Notes: generated by a model not told the origin, from the letters alone. A stretch of DNA of 64,000 nt from Styela clava (GCF_964204865.1 NC_135259.1:4092001-4156000), one strand, 5' to 3'; positions 1 to 11,863 are shown, counted from the stretch's first letter. Numbers and translations are program-made.

Positions 1-569
1 AAAGATGAAGATCTTCTGCAAATGCGTCCTATCATGAAAAATGAGTTGCACCGAAATTGATACTGTTGGACTGTCAATTAAAGGCATATCATTAGTTTCT
101 GTTGGTTTCGGTCTCGTTGCTCTATGAAATGTACAGAAAGCAGCGCGTGCTGAAATATCTCTTCAATCACGTACCGTGCATTGAGTAAAATTTCAGACTA
201 GTCAATGGTATCGCGAAACTAATTCAGATGTGTAGTTGCTATCGGAAAGATTTGTCTGCAAAAATAAATAGACATAAAATACGTTGGTAGTGATGATGTA
301 TATATAAGTTGTTTCACAAATAATCTTTCAGACACCGCGTTTACTTTCGCTTTACACGTTCTTTGGTTAGCATTCTAAGAGTGAAATATCGTGCACCGTG
401 CCAGAGTATAGGGAGTTCACATAAGGTACATGGACATCGGATATGTACAACTCTTACACATACATAATGTTTAAAATAAATGTATAAATTTAATATATAA
501 TATTATATATACCCAAGTAAAACAAAAATATTTTTCACATTCATTTAAACGCAAAATTTGCTAAGATAT
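1..569. other. AT-rich stretch, no gene seen
   Basis: I found no open reading frame with a plausible signal peptide, splice pattern or known domain here. The stretch holds short AT-rich runs, including an alternating TA tract near 495-515, and ends at the target-site duplication of the inverted-repeat element that begins at 578. Confidence 0.5.
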
Positions 570-577
570 ATAAATAA

Positions 578-760
578 GATACTCCCGTAGTGTTTGTACC
601 AGGCTTGGGTTAGGCCATAATTCTATTCCGATTTATCTTATTTTAGTTCTATTGCGTGTTCAGGGACTGTCGGTGTTAGCCAAGAGAATATAGGCTACCT
701 ACTAAAGTAGGCGAACAAAATTAGTTACCTTCATATTGGTACACACACTTCTGGAGCGCC
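578..760. mobile_element. Inverted-repeat MITE (about 183 bp) with 8-bp target duplication
   Basis: The element starts GATACTCCCGTAGTG and ends CACTTCTGGAGCGCC. These are imperfect terminal inverted repeats (CTCCxGxAGTGTxTGTACC against its complement). It is flanked by identical ATAAATAA at 570-577 and 761-768. Related copies lie at 21037-21225 and 50000-50234, both flanked by similar 8-bp duplications. An 8-bp duplication fits hAT-like transposition. There is no coding capacity, so this is a non-autonomous element. It lies about 150 bp upstream of the first gene and could contribute to its promoter; that last point is only a possibility. Confidence 0.8.
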
Positions 761-907
761 ATAAATAATATAGGCCTATAACATTACCCTCGAACTATAT
801 ACCTTTGTGCTTGCCGTTTTTTAGCCTCTACCTGCATCATTGGTAATGTAGTTTCTTGTATTGCTTTTAGAACGAATTTCTCTACTTTTCTATATTAATC
901 AGATACG

Positions 908-1759
908 ATGTATACAAGTACCGGTAAGTCAATTTTCGTGCTCTGTATTTGCTGTTTGGTTTTACTTGATCAAATGCATTTTGGAAGCTGCCAAAAAGAG
1001 GAACTGAGTATAGAGTTGCCTGCTGAAGATATTAACACAAACGGAAAAACTGAATTCTCGAGGTGAGTGAATATATATATATATATATTCAAACTGATTT
1101 GTCAATCTTGTCTAATATGGAGCTTATTCTGTCATTAATTCAGTACAAAACATTCTAGGTGGATTCATTCCATACTCATTTGGCTCTTTATCGTGAAATT
1201 TAAATATTCATTTTTTCCGTCGACGCAGGTTCAACCGCGACTTTGCTCAGTGGTGGCGAAAAAAGCGAAATGTAGAAGAAGATTCACAAATGGTTGACGA
1301 AGGTAAATGACCTAAGTAACTAAGTAATGAAATTTGAAATATTTTAGCAGTGTATAGCTACATTTCGGTTATTATTATTTCTTAGTTTCTTTTTTATGTT
1401 ATTATTTAAACTTTCTGGCGACCGGGAACTTTCCAAATTCCTGAGGTCATGTCAAGGTTGATAGAATAGAATTGATAGAAAGTACTTTACGTAAAATTTG
1501 ATCTGTTCCAAGATTATTATTATTATAAAGAGGAATTTCAAAGAAATGAGCTGTTTTTTTTTTTTACCTAACTGTGTATTGTGATAGATTATTATTGCAA
1601 TTGGTAAGCGCGACGTCAAATATTTAGTATTTTTAGTGACCCGTAATTGATTAATAGTTCTCTGTTACTGACGAGTCTCCTCACAAAAATATCGAATGGG
1701 GGAAAAGTAAACGAGTACAATCTATTTTTATTGTTTCAGATCGCTTCGACTTCGATTAA
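908..1759 (+). CDS. Secreted small peptide precursor with Trp-Trp core and acidic FDFD tail (3 exons)
   Basis: Exons 908-1062, 1229-1302 and 1740-1759 join to an 82-residue precursor. Residues 1-28 form a hydrophobic signal peptide (core IFVLCICCLVLL, cleavage likely after GSC). An acidic stretch (QKEELSIEL...) follows, then exon 2 with FAQWWRKKRN, then the tail DEDRFDFD. Donors are GTGAGT and GTAAAT; acceptors are GACGCAG and TTGTTTCAG. The introns are phase 2 and phase 1, as in the gene at 5746-6427. RKKR right after the Trp pair looks like a proprotein-convertase site, so a short peptide ending in WW could be released; a basic antimicrobial segment balanced by acidic pieces is the other option. 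TTAATCAG lies 5 bp before the ATG and could be a trans-splice acceptor. AATAAA is at 1924-1929. I do not recognise a named family. Confidence 0.75.
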
Positions 1760-2420
1760 AAATTACAATAGCTGCATCTATATAAAGATCGATACTGTTG
1801 ATGCTGTTCGTAATTATTAAAATTGAATTGTCTATTCTTTACATTTCCATTAAATTCGTACGTCATGGAGTTCTGCTACCTTTTCTCCAGCTTCAAAATG
1901 TATTCGTAGTGATTAAAATAAGCAATAAAAGGATGTTATGAATGCAATTAAATATTTATATCAAACCTTACAGATCGTCAGGCAGTTATAAAATTGACAA
2001 TGCTCCAGTATATATTGGAAAATGCGCTTTGCATACATTTATTCGTTACTTCGGTCATATTTTTACAAACTCTCTGCTTGCTTTCCGAATAAAATACCTA
2101 CATCAGTTACTTGTGGAATAGGATCGATTTTTATCTAATTTTGCTAGCTTGGCAATTTGGTGTTGCTTTTGTTGTTTTTCTGCAACACACACGAATATTT
2201 CACTCTATATATAGTCATTGGTAGGTCCACCCCTAGGCTATATCAAAGAAATTGGTGTCGGTGAAGATGTCTATGTCAGAAGTCAAGTTATATATTAATC
2301 CATCTATCAAATTCGGGAATTTACCTTTTTGTAAATCAATAATTTGAGCATATTAACAAACGCACCGATTTATTTAATCCAGGTGTGCTGTTTATTTAAT
2401 ATAAGTGTGCTATAATAGAT
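1760..2420. other. 3' flank of the FDFD peptide gene, no further gene seen
   Basis: This stretch contains the probable polyadenylation signal AATAAA at 1924-1929 and AT-rich DNA. No splice-compatible small exon with a signal peptide or cysteine motif was found. Confidence 0.5.
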
Positions 2421-2429
2421 ATACGCGTA

Positions 2430-3480
2430 TACCTTGATTGCAAATGTCCTCAGCAGCAGATGAGCGAGGATCCGAATGTCCTGTAAATCTGTATACTAAG
2501 GCTAAAACTATGGGTTCAAATGTCCGTTGACATAGGAGTACGTGAGTACAAATGTCCTGCATGCAGTTCGAGGGTGCAGATGTACGTGGGTGCTAATGTG
2601 ATTTCTTCCACAATCATGGAACGCATATCACTTTAACCGTGATATACACTCAAGACAAGTGGCATGACAACTATAATTACGGCGTAACCTACGGCCCGTG
2701 GGCCGGATCCGGCCCGCGGAGTAATATAATCTGGCCCGCGACTCTTCACTGAATTATAGTAACAAAACAGCTGTTTTAACGTTTATATTCTTTACGTAAC
2801 AGAATTTATTGTGAGACACGTGTAGACTAATTTATATTCTAACCTAACAAGAATATTTAATTACAATTACTCGTTTAATGAGCCTATAATTTATTTATAA
2901 TTTGACAAATGGCAACATATCGCAGAAAAGTTGATGATAAGTGCAAAGGGTTCGATGGCGCCAAAAATATTCCAATGAAATTTTTTGAAATCCAATTAGG
3001 AAATAAATCTATATTTTATTTGAGAGATGTATCATGATTGGTTTTTATTATAAAAAGTATCATCCGTTCGGTTTTTAACTTTCTAAAAATATGTGCGGCC
3101 CGCCAATGACTCGCAGCCCCTTATATTGGCCCGCGAGCTACAAAAGGTTGCCGACCCTTGATTTACGCAAAGCAAGATGTTTTTGTATGGTAATGTCATA
3201 ATAGTTTCAACCATATCGAGGTGCTTTTTACCAGGTTACCAGCTCTTGCTTGAACTAACTTGAGGTGCGAAAATCCTTGGGTGCGAATTTCTATGCATGC
3301 GAAGATCGTTATGTGCAAACGTACATGCGATGTAAACTTACATTAGTGTAAATGTCCGTGAGTATAAATTTTAGTTTAATTGGGTGGAACTGTCTATAAT
3401 GCCATTAGGCCGACGTATGCTGATGTAAATGTCCTGGGCGCAGTTCATGTGTGGAAAAGTAAGTGGGTGCTGCAAAGATA
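2430..3480. repeat. Degenerate fold-back repeat (AAATGTCC / GTGGGTGC motif) interrupted by an hAT element
   Basis: Both sides (about 2440-2610 and 3260-3470) repeat short variants of GTACGTGxGTGCAAATGTCC in a loosely periodic way. The same vocabulary occurs in the clean fold-back element at 60483-60686 (GTGGGTTCAAATGTACGTGGG). A hAT-type element at 2683-3160 sits between the two halves, so this is probably an older fold-back repeat with a nested insertion. The edges are approximate. Confidence 0.45.
2683..3160. mobile_element. Non-autonomous hAT-like element, GGCCCGCGG-type ends
   Basis: The right end reads GGTTGCCGACCCTTG, which is the usual complement of a CAAGGGTCGGCAACC hAT terminus. The left end is eroded (CGTAACCTACGGCCCG) but keeps the subterminal GGGCCGGATCCGGCCCGC block. 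Flanks are AATTACGG and ATTTACGC, a decayed 8-bp duplication. No transposase is encoded. Confidence 0.6.
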
Positions 3481-3689
3481 TTGGAACCTTATGTGATAGC
3501 TGAATAAAGCGATTCAGCATATTAATATTTTGTCAATATATGTTTTAGAATCTCTCCTGATTCTTACTATTCTATATATTAGGATTGTTTATGATATAGA
3601 AACAGTGCAACAATTCTCGAAAATAGCCACAAGTAAGAGTTAATTTTCCTTCCTTTCACCAGACAAAACGCGTGGCGCAATATGTTTAA

Positions 3690-4790
3690 ATATTCTATGT
3701 TTATTTCCTCCATACCTGATTATTTTCTGGCCCGCATAACTCGCGGGCGGACTCAATTCACCATGTTTCATTTATTGTATACATATACAAAGTTTGTCAG
3801 TCCTCTCTCAAAAGTGAGAAGTAATCAGTACGAATGTTGGACCTACTCACCGCAGGCAAAACTTACTGTATGCGACGAGTATGTAATTTGGAGACTGCCG
3901 AAAAATAACAAGTGAGCCATGCTGAAATATACAAACACGAAATGCAAATAACTATTATGGCCACGCAATGTCATCCAAACGTCGAAAAAATTGAATCGAA
4001 TGACATATGTACCGAATGTTAAATGAAGGTATTTTCAATGCTTATTGAAACTTGTAAAATTTGGGGTCAAATACTGCGCCGCGAAGTACGAAGGAAAAAA
4101 TAAGGTAATAACTTTCTAGCAACCTATTCCATATAGAACTTGAGTACATTAAAAGTGTGAAATCGATTGTCTCAAAAATTAGCAGAATGTGATTTCATCA
4201 CAACAACAGCATCTCCAACAACAACGATTTCGCAAAACGACCCAAAAGTATATACCCTTTGTGTTCATTAAAAACCCTTTCACATATACTTATATGCCTA
4301 TATGGCGACAAGCAAGGTTTGCGGCGGGCTCAGCTCCATCATGATCCATTTATTATATATATACACAAAGTTTGTCAGTCCTCTGACCAAATTGGGAAGT
4401 AATCAGCTCGGATCGTTATCCTACCCACTACAGACAAAACTCACTATATGCGACGAGTATGTAAGTTGGAAACCTCAAAAGAATAGAGCAAAGTTCAAAT
4501 ATTCGAACACGGAGGTCAAATGACTATTATGGCCAGTGGCATGTCAGCATAACTCCAGCCAAATGTTAAAATATTTGTACCGAATGGAATTTATACCAAA
4601 TGTTATATGAAGGTATGTCGATTAATTATAGGAACTCTCAAAATTGGGGGGGGGGGGGGGGGGGGGGGAATATCGCTCCGCGATGGACTCACTAAAATTT
4701 GAAAAAGTTTATTCACAACAACAACTATTTCACAAAACGAGCAACAAGTACACTTTGTGTCTTAAAAGCCTTACGTATACCATTGTACGC
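3690..4790 (+). repeat. Two adjacent diverged copies of a dispersed repeat
   Basis: Copy 1 (about 3690-4270) and copy 2 (about 4296-4790) share the motif CAAAGTTTGTCAGTCCTCT, a following AAGTAATCAG block, a GCGACGAGTATGTAA block and an AAATGACTATTATGGCC block, in the same order. Short open frames in both copies come from this repeat and show no domain, so I do not call them genes. Related pieces, with a CGCCACAxGGTGxxCAATTTT block and CAA-rich runs, occur near 7400-7760 and 53280-53580. The class is unknown. Confidence 0.6.
4646..4668 (+). repeat. Homopolymer run of about 23 G
   Basis: This is an uninterrupted G run inside the second repeat copy. It is a possible G-quadruplex former and also a likely place for assembly or sequencing error; its length should not be trusted. 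Confidence 0.85.
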
Positions 4791-4799
4791 CTACATGTA

Positions 4800-5745
4800 G
4801 CCTAGATGTTTAAAATTAAACAAATCACAGTAATCCGCTGTCAAATGTCTGCTAACTGAACACCGGTGCCTATACAAAATGGCCTTCTTGTTGTCCCTTG
4901 TATTTAGGAAAAGACATGGCGTCTTGATTCGGACTTGTTAATGTGTCAACGCACCGTGATACTGCATTTATGTGACCTTTCTATAAAGCAAACGCAATAT
5001 TTTTACGTCTTCTCCTTACTAGGTATTTATAAATAGAAAGATAGAACTTTAACTGGCGCTCTAGAAATAGACCCAAATCCGCAAATAAACCACGTTACTC
5101 AAAATAGTACCAGTTAAAATACAAAACTCAATACTGATTATACTTTGGTGATCTGTAGTTTTTTGTATCATTTTTGCCGACATTTTGTGAGTTTTGTTTT
5201 GCCTATTTCATACGTTTCTAAATATAATAATCTGAGATATAAGAGCAGTACGCATCAATCAAACTGAAATGTAAATAAACACAAATTCACCTTAAGGGCA
5301 AATTAGTTCATAATATCTAATATGAACTTTTAAACGACCACGAGGTATCGGAACATATAGTAAAGACATAAACATTCAGTAGTGATCGTGCCAAATCTTT
5401 ATTTTGATCAATTAGATTGGATCTATACTAGAGGCCGAACTATAAAATAGCAGTGCATTTAACATGATGTGGTGTATATGTAAAATAATTGTAAAAGCCG
5501 TTCGACCAACCTGGAGTATAACGTGACGTTATATAATGTCAGGAATCAGGGAGGTTCTCTTGTAGATTATTCCAAAATACAACGTCAGCTTTCTCGATAT
5601 TTTCAGTTGATGATTGACATCGGCTGGTTTGCTAACACGTGGATTAAAGATATAAAAAGCACATCTTCACCTCAAACATTAACAATTCTCACTTTACGAC
5701 GAGAGTGTTTAAAACAAATAGTTCAAGCAAGAAATAATTCTAACG
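4800..5745. other. AT-rich intergenic stretch upstream of the FDFE peptide gene
   Basis: I see no convincing exon. A 76-codon frame at 5523-5753 overlaps the start of the next gene in another frame; it has no signal peptide or domain and lies in what should be the promoter and 5' leader. Confidence 0.4.
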
Positions 5746-6427
5746 ATGAATAAAATTCTGACAACATTTGTATTCTGCTTCTTTTTTACTATGATGCTTT
5801 CAACGATGCCAGTTTCCTGTTTGGTACATTATTCGAGGTTAGTACTTTTCATTGTTTGACTACTATTCGATAAATAGTTCAGCAGTTTTAATATTTATTA
5901 TTTGCCATTAGACTAACTGAAGTATCGTTGGCTCTACTGAATGTATTCGTATTGATCGCCATTTCACGGAATAACTGATTGACAAAACGACAGCTAAAGC
6001 AGTTTTTAAACATATCGAGTTTTTCGCAATCATCTATTCTGTATATAATATTAACTACAGAATTGACGATACTCCGCCTCCCCAACTTGCATTTTCATGG
6101 TGGTCCAGAGCAGAAAGTCAACGACATAGAAGATCAATCGATTTTGGTAAGCTATGGTGCATAATATACAATACAGTACTATAGAATTATTAAAAGTGCA
6201 ACAACAAGCATATTGTTTGTTAGGTATATACTCCAGATTTTAGACCGAGTGGTGTCAGCTAGGAATAGTGCATGAAATACGAATAGGCCAACGGTATCTT
6301 GGAAACTGTTTCATTACTCACTTATACTTTAAAATTCCAGAGTAGGCTTATTAAATAAATATTTTTATCGAGATTTAGTAATCCCTTGAATTTTTCAGAT
6401 GAAGACCAGTTGTTCGATTTCGAATAA
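5746..6427 (+). CDS. Secreted small peptide precursor with Trp-Trp core and acidic FDFE tail (3 exons)
   Basis: Exons 5746-5837, 6061-6146 and 6399-6427 join to a 68-residue precursor. The signal peptide (FVFCFFFTMM core) ends near PVSC. Exon 2 holds IDDTPPPQLAFSWWSRAE and a basic QRHRR run; the tail is DFDEDQLFDFE. Donors are GTTAGT and GTAAGC; acceptors are TAACTACAG and TTTTTCAG. Intron phases 2 and 1, the Ser-Arg at the first junction, the Phe-x-Trp-Trp motif followed by basic residues, and the FDF[DE] C-terminus all match the gene at 908-1759, so the two are paralogues. This copy lacks the long acidic stretch after the signal peptide. AATAAA lies at 6544-6549. It is secreted; function is unknown, with bioactive-peptide or antimicrobial precursor as guesses. 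Confidence 0.72.
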
Positions 6428-7330
6428 TGGGCGCAAAGAGAAAGATTTTTTATGCATAACATGAAATGTATAAAGCATGTTTCAAAAGTTGACGAAGTTG
6501 AGTAAGATCAATCTTGACGAATTTTAATGATTTTGTAATGATTAATAAATACTACCTCGTGGTCTATCCGAATATAATAATATTTTTTTACGATGTAGTT
6601 TATCACACGAGTACATACTCACATTAGTATGAAGTGTCTATATCAGTTGGGCGAATTAAGCGTGAGTTTTGTTTAAAATAGGTGATTAGGCTTTAAATAT
6701 ACCAAACAGAACAGGACGTATTTTTATTATACGACGTACTTTATTGGTCAGAACATAAATTCACAGTGAGCAGGATTAACAACCGACTAAAAGAACCCAA
6801 AATTTTAGTTTGGCTTTTCCGGACAGGTCAGTCTAATTCACAAAAAGCTATGATGATTAGAAAAAGATAAGATTCCCAGTTCAATCTTAATGTAATCAGG
6901 ATATGATAAATGTTTGGTTGTGCATATGGAGCCTTGTTTTGAGTGAAATGCAGGAAATGACAATAAACTGACTGACATAGTCGCTCCAAATTAAAGGTCT
7001 TTTATGATTACCATGGGGACATCAGAACGGGTTAGTTGAAGAAATTTGTTCCAAAGGTCTTCTTGTTTCATGATTAGGGAGGGACTCCATATAAGGGCAG
7101 ACCATCGCTGCGAATTCGCAGTAACCACACACTACACATCGAGTAGGCATTGGAATTTTAATATAGTCTACATACTGCAATGTTACAGAATCAGAAAAGC
7201 GGACAAATCCCACATAAAGTATATGATCTTAATGATTGAAGACAATAGAAATAGTCTAGTATGCGTTATTTCACTTCAAAATATGTTACAGCATTCGCCA
7301 GCACAGAGATCGAGTAAATTTTAACCTCGG
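6428..7330. other. No gene seen
   Basis: The stretch carries AATAAA at 6544-6549 for the preceding gene. Small overlapping frames on both strands at 7022-7324 show no signal peptide, splice partner or domain. Confidence 0.45.
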
Positions 7331-7399
7331 GTTGCTATTGGTTTGTATTAAAACCTGCTGCAGCATTGGACAAATGCAACGTCCAATATGACTAACCAT

Positions 7400-7760
7400 T
7401 CAAAACAAGAGAGCGATGCTCAAATATTTGGACACGAAACCCAAAACGAAGTAGCACGAGTATGCAATCGGTCACAGTGGACTATCGGGTACAGCATTGC
7501 GCGTGTCCACCAGATATCAACGTACGCGTAAGCAGAAACGCCACAAGGTGCGCAATTTTCAATTTTGATAACGTCGGCGCAAACAAGACACGAATCCAAT
7601 AGCGACCACAGCAATTTTTGAAATAAATGAAAGTAATAGCTTCCTAGCTAAAATACAATCTTTAAACACTGAAAATTCCAAAACAATCGGTACAGTAGTT
7701 GATGAGAAAAACGATTTTTTTTCACAACAACAAGAAGATCAGTTAGAAGACCATACTAAT
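7400..7760. repeat. Copy of a dispersed repeat also seen at 3690-4790 and 53280-53580
   Basis: It shares a GGACACGAA...AACGAAGTA block, a CGCCACAAGGTGCGCAATTTT block and a CAACAACAA run with the copy near 53360-53530 (CGCCACACGGTGTACAATTTT there). It was recognised by eye, so the edges are approximate. Class is unknown. Confidence 0.45.
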
Positions 7761-8120
7761 TATCGATCAATTTCTGCAGGGTTGACTTTCAAAAATTCAT
7801 TTGAGATCCGCAAACGAAGTCCACTTTGTGTAATGAATAAACACCAAAAATCTCACTCAATTTTATATTATTATTTCGAAATCGTGAGAATATCACATTA
7901 CTTGTTCGTTTATAATGTTACTCAAAACTTTAGCAACCAAACGCGCTTCACGAGCCCAGGAACTGGATTTGCTCTACGTCGACAGTTCAAACGAGTTCAC
8001 ATCCTCATATATAATGAATGTAAATATTGGGATTTTGTTGACATTTCTGCAATAGGGCGTGCCACAGATTCCATTTTAATGTCATTCATCTGCGCTAATA
8101 TGCTGCGATAAGTTCTAGAC

Positions 8121-8580
8121 CAGGGTCGTCCAACCGTTTTGGCCGAAGGGCCACATGTGATTTACTAATAACACGGGCCACTTAATACGCGGGCCACTTA
8201 ACATATTAGTTATGTTCTAGTTTTGCTGCACTGACTACAGGTTAATCGCTAACGAAGAAACAAACAAAATCCTCACACCGAACTTTCACAATTATAAAAA
8301 CAATAAAAAAACGAAGATACAGTAAAGTCAACATAGTTTTTTCCACATGTAGATATTTCAGTGTGAAGTTTGGCACTGCTTTCCGCTCACAAGTTTGTCA
8401 ATATTCGCTGAGATGGACGATGTGGCAATGCGAAGCCAATTTTCCATATGACTGTCAGAAATTATTGATCTCAGGGGGGATTTGACCTGGTTCATCCGTG
8501 AAAAAACTTGCTTGCACAAGTAAGTGCTGCCAAATAATGAGGTCACGAAAACTGTCATTCTGTGAATCCTCTGAAATTTT
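8121..8580 (-). mobile_element. Truncated hAT element keeping the transposase dimerisation domain
   Basis: It begins with the hAT-like terminus CAGGGTCGTCCAACC. On the minus strand (8558 down to 8358) it encodes a 66-residue C-terminal fragment with SLFGSTYLCKQVFSRMNQVK, then SPLRS, then HMENWLRIATS. This is the typical C-terminal hAT dimerisation region of GTF2IRD2/ZBED-like transposases: a Cys followed by F-S-x-M-N, K-S-x-x-R-S, and L-R-[IL]-A. The rest of the transposase and the other terminus are missing. A second relic of the same element lies at 24518-25174 in the opposite orientation. It is inactive. Confidence 0.75.
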
Positions 8581-8796
8581 TCTTTAAAGATGTATTTTCT
8601 GTAAAATTATAGTAATGGCAAATCTTACCTTTAAAGTAGATTTATGTACGTACGCCTAAACACATAGCATTGGCAATTATTACTTATGCCCCCGGCAGGT
8701 TTGATCAAGTAATATTTGATTAGTGTTAAATTTGAACGAGAGACCACGTGATAAAATAGAAGAAGATTGTCTCACAGATCTGATAACGTCATAGAG

Positions 8797-9284
8797 CAGG
8801 GGTGGGCAACTTCTCTAGTCGGCGGGCCAGATGTGTAAAAATAAAGTCCTCGGCGGGACGTATTAATACAAAAAATACTCCGGTATCTAATCTTTGGTAA
8901 ATGCTCGACACTCTCAGTCAACTTTACGTTTCTTGGGATATTTCATGGTTAATAAAACTTAATATAAAATCGTATTTCTAAAATCTTTCTATATTTAGAT
9001 TCCAAATATAACTGATAACAGTAGTGGGGAATGTTTACAACGCTCTCTGCTCTAACCTTATATTGTTTGTTTAACAAGTGTGCTAACGCAATTGTTTGTT
9101 CACTAAGGCAATTGTTTATTTCGCCAATTCGCACTGACAGTGCGGTGAGAGTAGAGCGATCGGCAACTTACATGAATGATGCGTCTGACCACATTACAGA
9201 GTGTGGTTGGATACAGTCAACGGGTCGGTCAAAATCTCGTCGCGGGCCGGACCCGGCCCGCGGGCCGTATGTTGCCCACCCCTG
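8797..9284. mobile_element. Non-autonomous hAT MITE, intact ends
   Basis: Terminal inverted repeats are CAGGGGTGGGCAAC at the left and GTTGCCCACCCCTG at the right. The flanking 8-bp duplication TCATAGAG (8789-8796 and 9285-9292) is perfect. The right subterminal part has the GGCCGGACCCGGCCCGCGGG block seen in other elements here. No transposase is encoded. Perfect ends and duplication suggest a fairly recent insertion. Confidence 0.9.
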
Positions 9285-9292
9285 TCATAGAG

Positions 9293-10426
9293 AGTAGTAA
9301 GAGACCAAGTGTGTAAGCGACTATGGCACTTTTATGTATGACATTTCAGGAAAATAAACAAATCGTTTGTATCACATACACATACAAAAATAGAAATTTT
9401 ACTCATTTTTTTTTCAATTTCGAAGAATACAGCGCAGGCCACTTGAAACCCTTCCACGGGTTGAACGACCCTGTTAAAGACGATGTCAATAAATAACTGT
9501 GCGATCACACACGATTGTAAATTGCATTTTATTAAGTATGGACAGGTGGAAACCACGCTCGCACGGATTTGCGTCATCAGCGTATAATTTACAGATACAC
9601 AGAAAAATCATGAAATACATTATCCTCCGTAATAATATATTTTAAAATCTGCTTGGAATTAATATACCACAACTTTCTTCGGCAAGCATTAAGCCCGTCC
9701 TAAATATTTGTATTTGTCCATCTGACATTAATAAACATAGTGTGACTACTTTATTTAGTTTTGGCGTAATGTATTTAGCAAAAGCCTCGAGTTTAACGAG
9801 ATCAAAATGTATTTTGAAAACAACCTCGGGCTGATCAGGTTGTTATGTATTGTCCGCAGAGAAAGTTTATGGGATGACAAATCGGTTATCCCCCGAGATA
9901 ATTTTTTGACATTAACACAAATAAAACGACTACTTATTCAACGTCATTGTTACATAGAATATTTTGCACGTGTACTTGCTGGCGTGTCATTGTTTCATAG
10001 AATGAACTTAAATTGAAACATACAATTATATAATAAGCATATGGCGACTTCTTTTTCTAAATAAATTGTTTTTGGTGTGGATTATAAACTACGTAAAATA
10101 AAGACGTTTGGTATTTTGATTCAATCGCCGTTGAAAAATGTTTGCAAAAATAGCCTGACTAGAAATTTCAATATTGTGCGTTAAAGAATGCTTGTTTGTT
10201 ACTCGTGTTTATATTTCTGTATATGAATATACTGTATGTTGATGGCAATTCGATTGAATCGTTTCCGCGTCTGATAAAATACAATGAATGTGATGTGATT
10301 CAAAGTTTGTAAGTAATCAAGTTCGTCATCGAGTATCCACTACACTTGCAAAATATATAACTACCTAGAATATATATACAAAACTGACTGTATAATATAT
10401 AATATTGTTACTTAATCAAATCTCAA
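9293..10426. other. No gene seen; contains an older copy of the flank of the minus-strand genes
   Basis: From about 9965 the sequence resembles 18570 onward and 29860 onward (for example GAGCATATGGAGACTTCTTTT and its variants), so it is the downstream flank of the minus-strand peptide genes shared by A, B and D. No coding exon was found. Confidence 0.5.
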
Positions 10427-11056
10427 AGCAAGCATTTCTGTTTTAATATTGAAACCCTTAATTTTAAAAACTTACAGATATGTTAATTTGTTTTTAAATT
10501 GTTACGGCGTCTTCGGCGGCGGTGAGTGCTAAAAGTTCAGGATATGGTAAAAGTTGACCATCAGAACTTAAATATTAAATTATCTCAAAACACCAATTAT
10601 TTGAGAATTATATATTTACATACACAGTATATTTCAAAATAAAGTAACAACATAAAAGATCTATTTTTCAGCAAAAAATAAAACGTACAATTTAACACTG
10701 GAGTCTTCGATTTACAGATAAGATACATCTTGTTCAATTTTTGATATGCTAAAAATATACTAAAAAACAAAAAATAATGAACACTGCATTTATAGAATCC
10801 ATACCTCAACCAGGTTTAATCGAGCACATACACACACGTATGACTTATGAAGCAGATAAATATACTGGCTAAAGTAGTACGACGATGATTGTGCAGTAAC
10901 GAGTTAATCAATGACAGCAAAAACATTTGGATACAAATTAAAAATGAGATCAGACACATCGAACATCAATAATGTAAAATGGTTTTTTAACATTTTAAAA
11001 CATATCACTAAACAATCGTGTAAAAATGTACAAAATCGCAAATTCGTTTATTATTA

Positions 11057-11863
11057 TCAAAAACCTGCAATGGGGCAAATTTTATCTCTGCACAATTTGC
11101 AATTTCTTTTATCTGAAAAAAAAATGAAAATATTTAATTTCATGATATTGGCAATATGGAAAAACCCGAAAAAATATTGATATTAAGGTCATGACAAGGT
11201 ATACAAATCATCTCATTAATCAAATGAAGAATTTTTCCTTCAAGTTTCAAGTTGATCAGTAAATTGAGATGATATGTTTTTTTTAACAGCAAAATATGAA
11301 ACATACTTCTTCTTCCTCTGGCTTTCTCACATCGTCGAGGTTTTATATAAGAACCAGTACTTCTTGTCATGCAGAAGCGGGAACATTTTGACTTTCCTAT
11401 CACACTATTGCTTTTTCCACGTCGTCCTAAAACAAAATTTTATTGGAGTTCATTCATAGACAAAAACTTACTATAATATAACTCATACAGTATATGAAAA
11501 TATAATATGAGTAATATGTATCCTTAAGTGGATATATGGTTGGACAAAAGTAATATTCGAGATTTTAAATGAAAAGGTATTCGTGACAAAAATGTTGATT
11601 AGGCTTATCCATACTTTTTGTTTTGAAACTTCTCAAAATTTTACAATTGAACCCAGAAGAGTGAAAAATTCGAATTTGATTGGGCTTTTTGACTTTTGAA
11701 TGAATTTTCCTAATGCACACACCTTATCATATAAATTATTCCTACTTAATTTAAAGACAAATAAAATGAGAAACTTACTTGTGTATCTGGCATCCGAATA
11801 TATAGTAGCCGCACAAATCAATATTGCAAGAAATAAAGCGAATTTCAAGTTATTATGATCCAT
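11057..11863 (-). CDS. Gene A: secreted six-cysteine cationic peptide precursor (3 exons)
   Basis: On the minus strand, exon 1 is 11863-11779, exon 2 is 11426-11307 and exon 3 is 11112-11057, giving 86 residues. Exon 1 is a signal peptide (LKFALFLAILICAA core, cleavage likely after SDA). Exon 2 carries CSRFC and a third Cys 13 residues later within PRRCEK; exon 3 reads NKRNCKLCRDKICPIAGF then stop. Donors are GTAAGT and GTATGT, acceptors TTTTAG and TTTCAG, both introns phase 1. The mature part has about 21 Lys/Arg against 2 acidic residues, so it is extremely basic. C-x3-C-x13-C plus C-x2-C-x4-C is the family plan shared by all the 11-57 kb genes and recalls turgencin-type ascidian antimicrobial peptides. 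Divergent from P1. Function is inferred. Confidence 0.83.

Noticed and set aside
3682-4523. Two similar short frames that could suggest paralogous genes
   Set aside because: Both are translations of a dispersed noncoding repeat with copies near 7400 and 53280; no signal peptide, domain or splice plan.
10597-10809. Candidate third exon of gene A (contains ICKSK and NCTFYF)
   Set aside because: Its cysteines are not conserved in the C and D copies, whereas 11057-11112 has a good acceptor, the right phase and the conserved C-x2-C-x4-C motif.
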